Shown: piece by piece, positions 1 to 13,247 of the stretch
Position numbering within the stretch: the first letter of the stretch is position 1
Layout: the number at the start of each line of letters is the position of its first letter
Origin: Wolfiporia cocos
Lineage: Eukaryota; Basidiomycota; Agaricomycetes; Polyporales; Phaeolaceae
Direction of reading: 5' to 3'
Length of the DNA stretch: 64,000 nucleotides
Assembly (NCBI GenBank): GCA_029448655.1
Contig: JACCLO010000003.1
Location: forward strand, 2,728,001 to 2,792,000
Program-made: the position numbers and the translations under genes
The notes under the pieces: generated by a model
What the model saw: only the letters and a program-made list of their open reading frames with translations
Told to the model about the DNA's origin: nothing
Databases searched by the model: none

Positions 1-249
1 GAGGGCATGTAGCTTCTGCATATTCCTGAAAGCTAATCAGTTGTTGTATCACCAGAAGGTACCACGTATACGCGCAGATGTGGTGCGCCTTTGCCATGAT
101 CATATAGTTGAGTGGCGATAACAACCGAACACTGGCCTTGAGAACGGCCGTTAGTCTGGCGCGAGCAGCCGGCCGAATAAAATCAATGTGTGGGGTGGTA
201 ACTGACGCTACAGGTTCTAGTTGCTACAGATGAAGGTCCGCGCATCATG

Positions 250-1908
250 TCAGATCTCCTCGATCTTGCTATCTTCGTCGTCCGACATCTCCTCCACTTT
301 TGACTCTAAAGGGGCCTCGTTAACGCTGGAGTCATCGTCCGCGGCGGTCTCGGGGCCTTCTTCTCTCTTAAGGAAGTTCACAAGACGCTCGACGTGCTCT
401 GAGATCTGTTTACTCATCAGTATTGTCCTATGGTGCATGAAGCAATCGACTCCACCTTGTCAACTTGCTCATTCTCGTGAAGAGCCCTGACAATCTCGTA
501 CACGCCATTTTGCCTGAGATAATCTCGCGCCCATCGCGTCGTGCACAGCAGGAGCAGTGTCTCGACGTGCGTCAACCGAAGCACGGGGTCAGGCTCGCGA
601 ATCTTAGTGGGAGGCAGGAACTGTAGGGCGGAGGGCAGGAGCTCCTGGTCCTGTGGCAACGTCGTCTCAGCTTTAACTTCAGCGGCACAAGAGTCCTGTA
701 CCTCTAGATCAAACTCTTCTGGGCCCGCCAGAGGGAGCAGCAGGTACGGCAGGATGTCCATACTGGGCGCCTCCGTCGTGGAGGGGGAAATAGGGACGCG
801 GACAGAGTCCGAGGATAGCAGGGCGCGGTGGGCGGGCACGTGGAATGCACAGTTTCTACCGGTCGAGGTCAGATGGCGGACATGGTTCATATCAGGTATA
901 CATACTTGAGTGTGGAGGCGACACCCCCTCTCCTGATTGTGTCCTTGTGCTCGGTGAACACGAGAAGCTTGGTCAGCGGATACTCAGCGTTGCCGTCGGA
1001 CTGTAGCGGATCGGCAGGCCGTGGCGTCAGGAAGAACAGGCGACCTGCGGGCGTCTGCGCGATGTCAGCCGGAGACAAGATTTCGGTTGATCATAACTGC
1101 GCACCGTACTGAGGTTGGCGAATACACTGGCCAAGAAGTGCAGACTGCCTTTTCGCGGGCGTTTCTCCTTGTCCTGCGTCTCCTCAACGCTTGCACCCTG
1201 CACAAATGCGTCGACCAGTAAAGGAAGGGCGCTGACATTTCTTGGCTCGCCCGAAGGATAGGGCACAGGTGCGGGACAGGTGCCGCTTTGCGATTGTACG
1301 GGGAAGTATGAGGTCGGCGATTTTGCGTCAGGCAAGATGGGAACGTTGAGGGTCAGGAGCGTCGAACATGTTGAGCTTGATGCCGTTAAGTTGGATAGTA
1401 GCATCGACGCAAGGTCGGCCAAAATTGCTTGCGGGTTCTAAAGTAACAATTTAGCTAACGACACGGAAAAGAGGGTCTGTACGAACCAATATATAGGACA
1501 CGAGAAAACTCAGGAAAGACGGCTCCGATAGGGTGCCGACTATCAATGAGTAGTCTGACAGATTCACGAGTGCCCTAAAGGCATCGTGGGCAGTGGCCTG
1601 CGGAACGAGTCAGCACTTTCCCCCTCATCTGCGGTGTGCGTACCAATTGGTCCCTGCATAGGAGCTTCAAGTCCCGTATTATGCCACTGTCCTCCTGCTT
1701 CTGCAGGCCTCCCGAGCGCAAGCCATCAAAGAATATATCTCGGAGCGGCGAGCCCTTTGGCGTGTGTCCGAGCAAATTGGCGAGAGCGATCTGGCGCACT
1801 TGCGGGTTCGCGTCATGCAGGAACGGGGCCAGCTTTTGTCTAGATATTCAGCATCGCCCCAGGCATGCGACGGTGCGGGCGCACCTCCTTGAGCTGCTCT
1901 GCGGACAT
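250..1908 (-). CDS. HGH1: HGH1-family chaperone for translation elongation factor 2
   Basis: The spliced protein has 453 aa. Exons (minus strand) are 1908-1885, 1832-1644, 1597-1487, 1437-1105, 1054-906, 855-456 and 405-250, all bounded by GT-AG and in phase. The protein is an ARM/HEAT-like helical repeat: an N-terminal repeat (residues about 9-45, LAPFLHDANPQVRQIAL), a central HGH1 region, and a helical C-terminus (LLLLCTTRWARDYLRQNG) ending in an acidic tail. HGH1 is known as a cytosolic Hsp90/TRiC-linked chaperone that helps fold eEF2; that role is inferred here from family resemblance. The start is chosen because MSAEQLKE joins directly in phase to the first repeat through a 52-nt intron. 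It is divergent from SPT20, with 187 bp between the two start codons. Confidence 0.88.
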
Positions 1909-2095
1909 GCTCAGATTCAATCTTGCAGTCGGGGAGGTTCCCACGGGTGATTTAGTGAAATCGGCTTACGTAAGTGGTGCGCGGCACGGTACCGCACTGG
2001 GCCACCGTCGCCTGATCCAATCCACTCCGTGCGCGACTGCCCGCCGCGCCATGGACCTGCTATGACCGCCTGCGCCCACCGCCTCCCTGTACACT

Positions 2096-4216
2096 ATGAC
2101 GAGCTACAACGCGACGCGCGCCCTCGACGCGCTGCTCGAGGCGCACCGCGCCTCGCCGCCCTCGTTCACCGTCAAGCTCTACCCCGACTACTGGCTGCTC
2201 AACAACGGCGGCAAGTGCCTGTACAACAACCAGATGGCGGTGCGCCCTGCATGCCAGCGCCCCCGCGCGCGACTGACGTCCGTCCCGTCCCCGTCTGCAG
2301 TCCCTCCTGGACGACATCCGCGCGCAGCGCATCCCCGTCGACTTCCTCGAGCTCTTCGACTCCGCGAAGCTCCCCTTCTACGACGGTGCGTTCTCTCGGT
2401 GCGTTTTGGGCGCCGGTGTACGCTGACCCGTTGCGCAGGCTGCATGATCGTCGAGCTGCAGGACTTCCGCCCGCAGAAGGCCTCCGAGGCGCAGCTCGCC
2501 GAGCCACAGACGAGCCGTGTCGTGCTCGCGCCCAACCCCGAGACACTCTGGGCGGATCTCTGCCTGCTCAACCAGAGGGCGGGCCACACGCTGACCGCCC
2601 GTGACGCGCTGGAGATAGAGGCGCGCATCCTCGTACGTCCTGCAGCCTTGTCCTTGTCTTGTCCTTGTCCGTGTGCTCAGAGTGTGGCGCAGGTGACCAC
2701 AGCTCCGCCACTGTGCCTTGATCCCGATCCGCACCTCGCGCGCATCGCAAATCACACCGCCCGCGCGTCAATCCCGACTACGCCGCTTTCGCTCAAGCGG
2801 AAGGCGGCGGTGATGGAGCAGGAGGACGGCGAGGTCGAGAAGACCCGCAGGACGAAGTTGGCGCAATACATGAACCCGAAGTACGCCCGGCCAGCCGCGA
2901 CTGCCCCCTCGTGCGTCTCCATATCGCTGTATCATCTCGCTCAGGCTGATAGGAGACATTGTGCTAGTTACCGTGTATTAAATGCCTTGGAACGATGGAG
3001 AATTTACCAGGCACAAACCGCTGCGACGTCATCAGCTACACCACAAACCGTTCCCACTGTCGCACCAGGTGGTTTGTATCCGCCGGGCGCGGCGAACGCG
3101 CCTCCCACAGCAGTCCAGCACGTCCTCCCTGTATACCCACAACCCTCCGCGCCAGCCACCGCCGCTCCCTCAGTGCCCTCACAATCCTCTACTCCCGCTC
3201 CCACCGTCAATGGCCAGACGGCCCAAGACATCAGGCGAGCCTCAGCCTCAGCAACACCTGCTCCTCACCTCCAGCCTCCCTATGTCGCTCAAGTTGCAGT
3301 TCCCACTCCGCCTCGCAACGCACAGTCCCCTCACCAACCTGTTCCTACCGCATCTACCCCGGCCCCTCAGCCGGCGCAGTCCCGACCACCATCTGCCGCC
3401 CAGCCGCAGCGGCCACAGTCCGCCCAACAGGCACCGACCGCCCAGCCACAACCACAGCCACAGCCACCTCAAGCCGCAGCGCAGCCACAGTCGGCCTTCC
3501 AGCAACCCAACGCGGCGGCCAACTACGCCGCCGCCCAAGCAGCAGCAGCGACCAGGAAGAAGGGCCCGCAGCCGAGCGCACAAGCAAACGGGGCGGCGGC
3601 GCCGAACGTCGCCCAGCCCGCGCAGGCGCCGCACCCGACGCCGCAGCAGACGATGGCGTACTACCAGTTCTACGCACAGCAGCACATGCCGTACCCAAAC
3701 GGCGCGCAGCGCATGAACCCCGCGCTGCCCGCGCAAGCGACGCGGAGCCCGATGGCCGCCGCGCAGGGCTCCGCGCCGCCGCAGCACACGAGCCCGCTCG
3801 CGCCGACCCAGCGGCTGCCCACGCGCTCGCCGATGCCGCCGAGCGCCGCGGCGGCGCAGGGCCAGGGCCAGCCGCAGCAGGCGTTCAACTACGCGGCGCT
3901 GCAGAGCCAGCTCGCGCGCCCGCTCCCGCACGGGCAGGTGCCGCACCCGCAGCTCGTGCCGCACCCGGTGCCGAACGGGGCGCAGGCGGGCGGCGGGGCG
4001 CAGGCGGGGCAGGCGCAGGACGGCGCGCACCCGGTGCCGCAGATGATGGCGCAGTACGCGCCGCAGATGTACATGAACTACCCGATGCAGGCGCGGGGCA
4101 TGCAGCCGAACTACTGGATGGGGCGGGGGCCGCCTGTCGCGGCGAACGGGCAGCGCGCGATGCAGGGCCAGCTCGGGGCGAACAAGGTCGTGCAGGGCGG
4201 CGTGCAGGGCTCGTGA
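2096..4216 (+). CDS. SPT20: Spt20-type SAGA complex subunit
   Basis: The spliced protein has 623 aa. Exons are 2096-2239, 2301-2385, 2439-2632, 2681-2880 and 2968-4216. The first about 215 residues carry the conserved Spt20 region (SFTVKLYPDYWLLNNGG near residue 23, then DFLELFDSAKLPFYDGC and VELQDFR), the part that anchors SAGA. The large last exon is low-complexity Q/P/A-rich sequence typical of an activator or co-activator tail, with repeated MNP/MQ segments at the end. All four introns total a multiple of three, so an unspliced reading frame also runs through; their splice signals (for example gtacgc...gtgctag at 2881-2967) and the poor conservation of the bridging residues argue they are removed. 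Known role: a structural subunit of the SAGA histone acetyltransferase coactivator in the nucleus. Confidence 0.85.
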   Translation: MTSYNATRALDALLEAHRASPPSFTVKLYPDYWLLNNGGKCLYNNQMAVRPACQRPRARLTSVPSPSAVPPGRHPRAAHPRRLPRALRLREAPLLRRCVLSVRFGRRCTLTRCAGCMIVELQDFRPQKASEAQLAEPQTSRVVLAPNPETLWADLCLLNQRAGHTLTARDALEIEARILVRPAALSLSCPCPCAQSVAQVTTAPPLCLDPDPHLARIANHTARASIPTTPLSLKRKAAVMEQEDGEVEKTRRTKLAQYMNPKYARPAATAPSCVSISLYHLAQADRRHCASYRVLNALERWRIYQAQTAATSSATPQTVPTVAPGGLYPPGAANAPPTAVQHVLPVYPQPSAPATAAPSVPSQSSTPAPTVNGQTAQDIRRASASATPAPHLQPPYVAQVAVPTPPRNAQSPHQPVPTASTPAPQPAQSRPPSAAQPQRPQSAQQAPTAQPQPQPQPPQAAAQPQSAFQQPNAAANYAAAQAAAATRKKGPQPSAQANGAAAPNVAQPAQAPHPTPQQTMAYYQFYAQQHMPYPNGAQRMNPALPAQATRSPMAAAQGSAPPQHTSPLAPTQRLPTRSPMPPSAAAAQGQGQPQQAFNYAALQSQLARPLPHGQVPHPQLVPHPVPNGAQAGGGAQAGQAQDGAHPVPQMMAQYAPQMYMNYPMQARGMQPNYWMGRGPPVAANGQRAMQGQLGANKVVQGGVQGS

Positions 4217-5146
4217 CGGGGCGTTGCGCGCGTGTATTTATAGGTATTGTAGATGTAGTACTGTCCGTAATGTGTCGGCTTTGCATATAGTAGCTTGGAC
4301 GTAGTGGACGCTGTGGACGCTGGCGCGGGCGCGATGTGCTGTTCGGATCAGCGAAGATAGGCTTCTGCGATCCCCGCAGTGCGGCATCAGCCTTTCCCTG
4401 AGAAGCGCACGCGGGTCCGCGAAGCTGCAGATTCAGCGGATCTGCGCGGATCCACACCGCCGCTATTCGCTGCGAGTGCGGGTCCGCTACTGCATACCTT
4501 GCACGGCACCTCTGAGCGCACACAGATCGCCTCGAGGCGGCGAAGGACCGCACGCGCGGCAGCTCCCATTACAAACGCGAAACGAGCGGGTACTATTAAA
4601 TGCAAATGCGGGGTATCCGACCCTCGGAGCCACTGAGTCGTCCATCAGCTGCCCGGGTCGTGCGATGCGCCAGGCAGGAGGCATGTGCGTGCTGCCCACG
4701 GGTCCCTCCATTTTTGTGCTACGATGGATGCCACGCGCGATGGTCTGATGGGATGCCAGTACTCGGCGGCGAGCGCTGAGCTGCCGCAACGTCTGCGCCT
4801 GGTGATGCAAAGCTCGCGGAGAGCGGCGATAAGAGGGACATAGACGCCAGCCCGCCAGACCCCGCGCGTTCTCGCTGCGTGCGGAGGTAGACCCTCCTCG
4901 GCTGCGCGGCCGCGCAGGCAGCTTCCCGGCGACGACGGAGACAGTGACAGGCGACTAGACAGACGATTAGCGCGGCCTGGCGTGGCAGGCAAGGACGCGG
5001 TGCACGTACGAAAATCCTATGTCTACACAGGGCACCGGACAAGAAACGAACGGCGAATGCGAATACAGCGGGCAAAGGGAGAGGGGAGAGGAGGAAGGGA
5101 GCGCATGGTCCAAGTACCGAAGGAGACAATCCGAAAAGTGCACATA
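4217..5146. other. Intergenic, convergent 3' regions of SPT20 and the GATA gene
   Basis: About 930 bp between two converging stop codons. It is GC-rich, with many open frames that look like composition artefacts. I see no conserved coding segment, RNA gene or repeat here. Confidence 0.6.
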
Positions 5147-6683
5147 TCAATCTCGCCCCCCGTGAAACCCACCATCGCTCCGGCGGTCCTGGGAGCCGTA
5201 CGAGTCCTCGTCGTCGCTGCCGCCTTCGCCGCTGGACGCTGGCGCCGAGTTATTATGCAAAGCGTGAGCCGCCTGCCCATCCTGCCTGAACGCCGGGTAC
5301 GCACCGCGCGCGCGAGCCGGGTCGCGGTTGCGCTTCTTTATCTGCACACGTGTGTGAGCTCCGCGCGCCGTGGCAGGCAGGAGACACGGCGACGCACCAA
5401 TTTTGCATACACGAGTCCGCACGCGTTGCAGAGAGTGCGCGGCCCTGGAAAGAAGCCTCAGACATGGACGAGCGTGCGAGGAGATGAGACCCAACCCATC
5501 GGGCCTCTGCGCCATTCTGGTGTTGATGTGGCGTTGCAACCCAGGCAGGTCTGCCCCTCTGCACCCGACGGGTTCTCAGGCTGCACAATAGGGTCAGAAA
5601 CAGCACGTGGACAGGGCGGCGCGTCCTGACCTGCCGCTGCTGCGCGGGCGCAGGCTCGATCTCCTCCGGGGTGCGCTCGCTCGGCTGCTGCTTGACGTCG
5701 GCATGCACCGCGCGCTTGCTCGCAGACTCGAGCAGCTGCACACCAAACGTCGCGGCCTGGAACAGGCGTTCCAGCGTCTCGGGGGACAACAACGTCCGCG
5801 ACGGTAATGGATTGTGTGTCATCGACGCCGCCGTCTCCGCGAGGAAGCCGTACTGCTCGGCCAGCTGTCGGCGTGCGCAGCGTAACGCGATAATCAGCCA
5901 TCGATCAAAATCTCGGCGGGCGGGCGGGCGCACCTTTTTGTAGTCTAGCGCGGGCACCGGCGAGCGCGGCGACTTTGGCGGCGGCGGCGGCGGCTCGCTG
6001 TCGCGTGCCTTGCGGGTGGGAGGGGCTGCCGCCCCATCGGCGCGCGGCCGCTCGTCCGCGCGGTGCGGGTCGGGCCTGGATGGGCCAGGCGGGTATGCGC
6101 GGTGCTCGGGGGGCGGGCCGTCTGCGCGCGCGCCGTTCTGTGCGTAGTGCGGCTCCTGGCCGTGCGGCGGGGGCGGCGGGGGGTACGTGGGTGGGTACTG
6201 GGCCCAGCCGTCGGCGGGCCACGAGCCAGGCGCGGGGGCGGGGACGGGGTAGCCGGGCGGCGGGTACTGCGGGGGCGGGGGCGGGTAGCTCGACGGCGGG
6301 GCACTGTACGGGGCCGGGGGCGGCGGATGTGGGGAGTGGGCCTGGGAGGAGGTCGAGCGCGCGGGGCGCGGCATGTTAGGGGCGAACTGGTGCTCGTAGG
6401 GCGGGGCAGAGTAGGGGGGGTACCCGTAAGGCGGATTTACCTCCTGCGGGTGCTGGTATACGTATCGGCCGTCGGAGGCCATCTCGGGGACGGTGGGCTG
6501 GGTGGTGGGCTGAGATGGTGGTTCGTGGGCAGGATCGCTGCTACGAGCGCCTTCTGTGCCCAACGCGTGGTCGAGTGATGTGTAAGAACTGACGGGGGTC
6601 GCGCTACGGAGAGAGGGTTGAGCAACGGCAGAGAAAACCGGGGCGGAGAGCGGAGGACGGGCGTAGGAAATATAGGGCGGCAT
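5147..6683 (-). CDS. GATA-type zinc-finger transcription factor
   Basis: The spliced protein has 436 aa. Exons (minus) are 6683-5934, 5864-5631, 5580-5496, 5444-5398 and 5341-5147. The N-terminal half is proline/tyrosine-rich low complexity, followed by a conserved helical stretch (LAEQYGFLAETAASM and LLSPETLERLFQAA, residues about 251-300). The GATA finger lies in the last three exons: C-L-G-C, 18 residues including TPEWRRGPMG, then C-N-A-C, followed by the basic AKLIKKRNRD tail. The C-x2-C-x18-C-x2-C spacing is the fungal type IVb loop. Two introns fall within the finger. The intron at 5933-5865 is 69 nt and in frame, so it could be missed by frame-based gene callers. No PAS domain is visible, so it is not a White-Collar-2-type factor. 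The regulated pathway cannot be told from sequence. Confidence 0.88.
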
Positions 6684-7334
6684 TAGAGCAGGACGCGGCC
6701 AGGCTCGTGCATTTACAGATTGCCGCGGAGACGGACAGACGCATGTACGAGAGAAAGAGGAGGGCGTGACTGTGCGCGGGGTGCGGGGTGCACAGAGGAA
6801 AAGGCGTGCAACATAACTGGCAAGGACAGCGGGAAACGGCGCGACTGATTGCGAATCAACAAGACCAGCGACGCCGATCGGCAGATCTATCGCGGCGGCT
6901 GCGGGGAGAAATACTTACGTGCTCGTGCAGGCTGCTCACCGTCGCGCCTGCTCGCGAGCTCGTCGGAGAGAGACAGACGATTATTCACGCTGCTGCCACT
7001 TTGGCTGCCGCTGGGGTCGGGCGCGCTAGCAACACGGACGACCTGAATCAGCACCGGTCAGCGTGTGCGTGCGGACGGCGAGCGCATGGCCAGAGCGGCT
7101 GGCCATGGGACCACAGCGGACGCTACTTACGCTGAGGATACTGCGAGCGCAGTGCACCGGTTTCAAACACAGAGAATCGGAGAAGCTGCCAATGTGCCTC
7201 GCTGCACGTGACAGAAGTCGATCCCCATCAACTCTACGCAGTCCGTGCAAACAGATCCCATTACGTGCGAGTACGCAGCCGGACTATGCTAGCAGTGTGC
7301 GGTCAGCGCTACAGAGGGTATCCAACCCCGCAGA
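6684..7334. other. Intergenic, upstream of the GATA gene
   Basis: About 650 bp that must hold the promoter of the GATA gene (minus strand) and the 3' end of the next minus-strand gene. No coding or RNA feature is recognised. Confidence 0.5.
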
Positions 7335-9062
7335 TCATCCCAACGCGGCCTGCGCGATCCCGGGCCCGCCGCGGTCGCGCTCCTCCTTCATCCTGCCCCC
7401 CTTTCCGCCGCCCCCGCCGCCCGCAGCCACGCCGTCCGCCGCGGGCGCGCCCTCCTCCGCCCTGCCCTCCTCCGCCGCGGGCACGTCCTTCGCCGCCGTC
7501 CGCAGCGCCGTCCCGCTCGCAGCAGCCGCCGCACGCTCGCGCGCCCGCCGCCGGCGCCGGAGGATCTTCTTGCGGTTCCGCACCGCGCGCTGGTAGCCCA
7601 GGTCGTCTCCGTAGAACAGCGCGTACTCGCAGAACGGGCATATCCACTCGTCCGCAGGGTTCGTGAGCACCGGGCCCGCCCCCGCCGCGCGCTCCGTCTC
7701 CGCGCGCCGCCGCGGGGGCACGTCCGCAGAGAGGAACCGGAGCGGCAGCGGGCTGAGCAGGCTCTGCGCCGTCTGCGCCCCGTTGAACCCGCCGCTGTGC
7801 GGCAGGCGCGACGGGACGTAGTTCCGCAGGTGGTGTGGGTTCGACGCGTTCGCGTGTGCCGTGCGCTTTTTCTTCTTCCCGCCGCGCTCCTTCTTGCCCG
7901 CCGGCGGCTGCTCGGCCGCCTTGGGCTTCGCTTCTGCGCTGCGGCTCTGCTTCGCGCGGTTCGCGGCAGGGCCCGCGGGCGCCGCGGGGGTCTGCGCGGC
8001 CGCCTCCGCCGCCTTGGCCGCCTGGCGCGCGAGCTCCGCCTCGAAGCGCGAGTGCAGCAGCGCGACCTCCTCCTTCGTGGCGGCCATGCGCTCGGACGCT
8101 GCAGCCGCATCAGGCCCACGCTACGCAGATGAATCGGGCAGCCACTCACTCGCGCTGTGGCACACAAACGAAAAGCTCGCCTCGGGCACTGCGGGCGGGG
8201 GCGGGGGCGGGGGCGCAGGGAGCGCGGCGCGGAACGCCTTGTGCGCCCGCGCGAGCCGCGCCCCGCGCCGGCGCGAGGGCCGCGTGCGCACGTGCGGCGC
8301 ATCCTTCCGCACGAACGGGTGCGCGGACGAGAGCGCCTGGCCGAGCGCGAGCGTGTCCCCGTGCGCGAGCGTCCCGAGCACGGCGGCGACCTGCCGCTTC
8401 CTGCTCTTGATCAGCTCCTTGTGCTGCAGCGTCGCGTACGTCGCGCGCGGCAGCCGCCCCTTCTTCTGCAGCAGCGGGTGGCTCGCGGGCGCCGCGGCGC
8501 TGGCCAGATCGTAGTCCCGGTCGAGGCGTGCGCCGGTGGGGATCCCGCGCTCGGCAGGCTCGTCGTCCGCGCCGGGCCCGCCCGCGCCTGCGTCGCCCGC
8601 GGTGTTTGCGGGCACCTTCCGCTTCTTCGTGTTGCCCGGTTGGCACGGGTGATCGGCGCCATCGCCCCCTGGGGCGTCCTCGTCCTCACGCGTGCTGCGG
8701 AAGTCGGCCGCGAGCGCGAGCGCGCCGCCGCCGAGGTCGACGGGCGTACAGTCTGGTGGGACCAGCGCGCCGCGGAATAGGTCTTGCACGCCGCCGAGCA
8801 CCGGGCTGTAGTACGCCTGCAGCGCCATCTGCGCGGTGAGGGTGTCCGCGTGCGCGACCAGCTCGGAGGAGGCGGCGGCGTCGCCGTGCGGAGCGGGTAC
8901 GGGCGGCACGGGGTCGTCGTGTGTCGCCTCCGAGGTGCGCCTGCGTTTTGGAAGGGGCTTCATCCGCCGTAGCGTCGGCAGCTCGGGCACATCGAATATT
9001 GGCGAAAGGGCGTGGTACATGCTAGCTTGCGGCCGCGAATTCTGCAATGCGGTGATCATCAA
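7335..9062 (-). CDS. Unrecognised basic, alanine-rich protein with a C-x2-C motif
   Basis: The spliced protein has 558 aa. Exons are 9062-8150 and 8098-7335; the single 51-nt intron (gtgagt...ctgcag) joins HSA and TSERMAATKEEV in phase. I do not recognise the family. Visible parts are an N-terminal basic patch (LPKRRRTSE), a central segment GRLPRATYATLQHKELIKSR with a conserved look, a predicted helical/coiled alanine-rich region after the intron, and near the C-terminus DEWICPFCEYALFYGDDLGY followed by a strongly basic KKILRRRRRARERA. The single C-x2-C could be half a zinc site or a Cys-pair motif. Nuclear localisation is likely from the basic stretches (inference). GC content is extreme, and low-complexity linkers separate the conserved blocks. 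The start codon could be MM or the M at residue 15. Confidence 0.75.
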
Positions 9063-10873
9063 TTTCTCGCCAGTTTATGAGGACCAGATTCGTAGCTGAC
9101 GTGGACTCCGTCTTGACGATCGTTAGTAAGAATCTCGGATGAAGGGCGGGATGGAGTGTGTACGAAATAGTGCTTGCGCATCGGTGTCCTGCCACCGAGG
9201 ACGCTATTCTAAGGGACTTATCCCAGGCACTTATCGGTTAGCAGAAACTATTTGCTGTCGTTGTGCGCCACAGTCATCTTCATCCTTGCTTCACGACTGT
9301 TGTTACACTGGGAATACCCTATCCCTGATCCTTCTCTGATAACATACTCATGTTTACATACTCAGGTTTCAAACCGCGAGAGCCAGGGCTCGCACATTAT
9401 CGGAGCACAATTTGCTGCCGCCGGATCCCCTCGTAGCTTCTGACTCTGATACACAGTGTACGAAAGTCGACTTGATCCTCGGTCAAGTTTGTATATAGAG
9501 AGGCGTCTACAAGCCGTCTTGCTTGCAGGGAGCACCATCACTAGTTCCATTATTACTCCTTCGTTCCTGAAACATACCGTCAATGCTCAAGACACTTTTA
9601 CCCCGCTGCAGCAGACGGAGACCTCGTAAAAATAGGCTCATAATTTACCCAAGGTACCGCCAGCACTGAACTGATAGCGGTCCCTGGCTGTGAGCGACCC
9701 CAAATCCTCGATTGCTGATAGCCTCCATCATCAGTCAGCACTCCCAAGGGCAGCATTTGCATCTCGTATTTGCCATCTCCGCGTTGTGATTGCTTCACAG
9801 TATCTGGACAACTTCGTCACGGCTTCGCCGAGATCCCCCCCGGCGCGTCCATGTGCGATCGATGATGTACAATGCACAGGAGAACCAGACAGATGCTTCT
9901 GAATGTCTGCCGTGTTGATTCGATTCGAGATCCGGATTGAATATTGAATGCGGGCGTTATCGATGCTGATTTCACCGCCCCCCATTCAATTGCTCCGGAG
10001 CTTCGTTCGATCTCAATGTTGCGTGCGCAACCACGTCCAGTGGTGTCCGCTCGTACAGCTGATGGCCTCGTCCGATAGTGTCTGTGTTTCAAGATAAGGA
10101 ATGATTGCATCAATCGCAAGGCCGTTACAGCTAGAGCAACGCCACTTTCTTTCTCACGTGGATATCGCCTGATGCCGCATTTTGTGTTTTCCACCGTACG
10201 AGAAAGAACGGAGCTGAAGCGCTGAAGAACGACCACTCTTTACCCATTCTGTTCGGCAGCAAGCAAGTCATTTTGTCTCTGCTACATCCGTCACAATTTC
10301 CGATGCTACGAGATCGATATTCGCAAGTAGGCGTAAGAAAACAGGGGAGATGCTAGACTATGACTACGTTACAAGATGTGCGATGCTCTAACAGATTGTC
10401 TCGTGATGCTATACTATAGAATGTATGACCCGCGCGTCGCAATAAGTAGGGTATCGCGAAACGAAGACCGTAACACAGATCTGCTCATGCTTGGAGGATG
10501 GCCCCTCGTCTATGGGATATGATGCGGAAGCTGGAGGCGTCAACAGTGGCGCCCGACTACTGAAACATAAGACGATATTAGATGGGCCGTACGATAAAAG
10601 ATGAGCAGCGATGCAATGCAACGAGACGAAAACCGCAATGATGTGAGAGCAGCGCATAGTCCGGAGTCCAGGCAAAATGAAGACGATGAGTGTTGGAGCA
10701 ACAGTTGTTGCACCTGAGGCAGAGTCGATATGAAGAGGAGGAGCCCAAGGCGGGCCTCGCGAACATAGTGGGCATAGAGTAGAGTCATGGTACCGAGGAG
10801 TCAGGGTGTCGAGGAGTCATGATATCGAAGTCGAAAACCGCATAGCATGGAGGATGGCACGTCAATGTGGTAT
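9063..10873. other. Intergenic, 1.8 kb without a recognised gene
   Basis: It lies between the start of the C-x2-C protein gene (minus) and the stop of DED1 (minus). It is less GC-rich than the flanking genes. Only short uninformative frames are present on both strands, and no splice-linked coding series was found. It presumably contains the promoter of the C-x2-C gene and the DED1 3'UTR. Confidence 0.5.
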
Positions 10874-12978
<2,105 letters not shown>

Positions 12979-13247
12979 ATTAAAGCGAGACTGCAATGAA
13001 AGAGTACTGTGAGATTGAAGATGTTCGTTGTCTATACGCGCAAGCTCGAGCACGAAGATGTGGTGGTTCACCTGAAAGGCGTTGGAGAGAAAAATTCCCC
13101 GCATGCTGTGTTTGTAAGTTAGGCCAATGATGACTAAGCGACAAGATCCGAATCCGGAAGACCCACACATTCAATGTCTACCCGCGCAGCGTGAACTCTC
13201 TCGTTTCAGCTGGGTCGCCTCCGACGCGGACTGCACACGACCTTGGG

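Noticed and set aside
3248..4030. A 260-codon minus-strand frame opposite the SPT20 last exon
   Set aside because: Arg/Leu-rich composition mirrors the GC-rich Q/P/A coding strand; no splice partners or motifs, so it is a shadow of SPT20.
7388..8302. A 304-codon Arg-rich frame on the same strand as the C-x2-C protein
   Set aside because: Composition artefact in very GC-rich DNA; the other frame has conserved-looking blocks and a proper intron.
9817..10236. A 139-codon minus-strand frame in the DED1 downstream region
   Set aside because: No motif, no codon-usage similarity to neighbours and no splice-linked extension.
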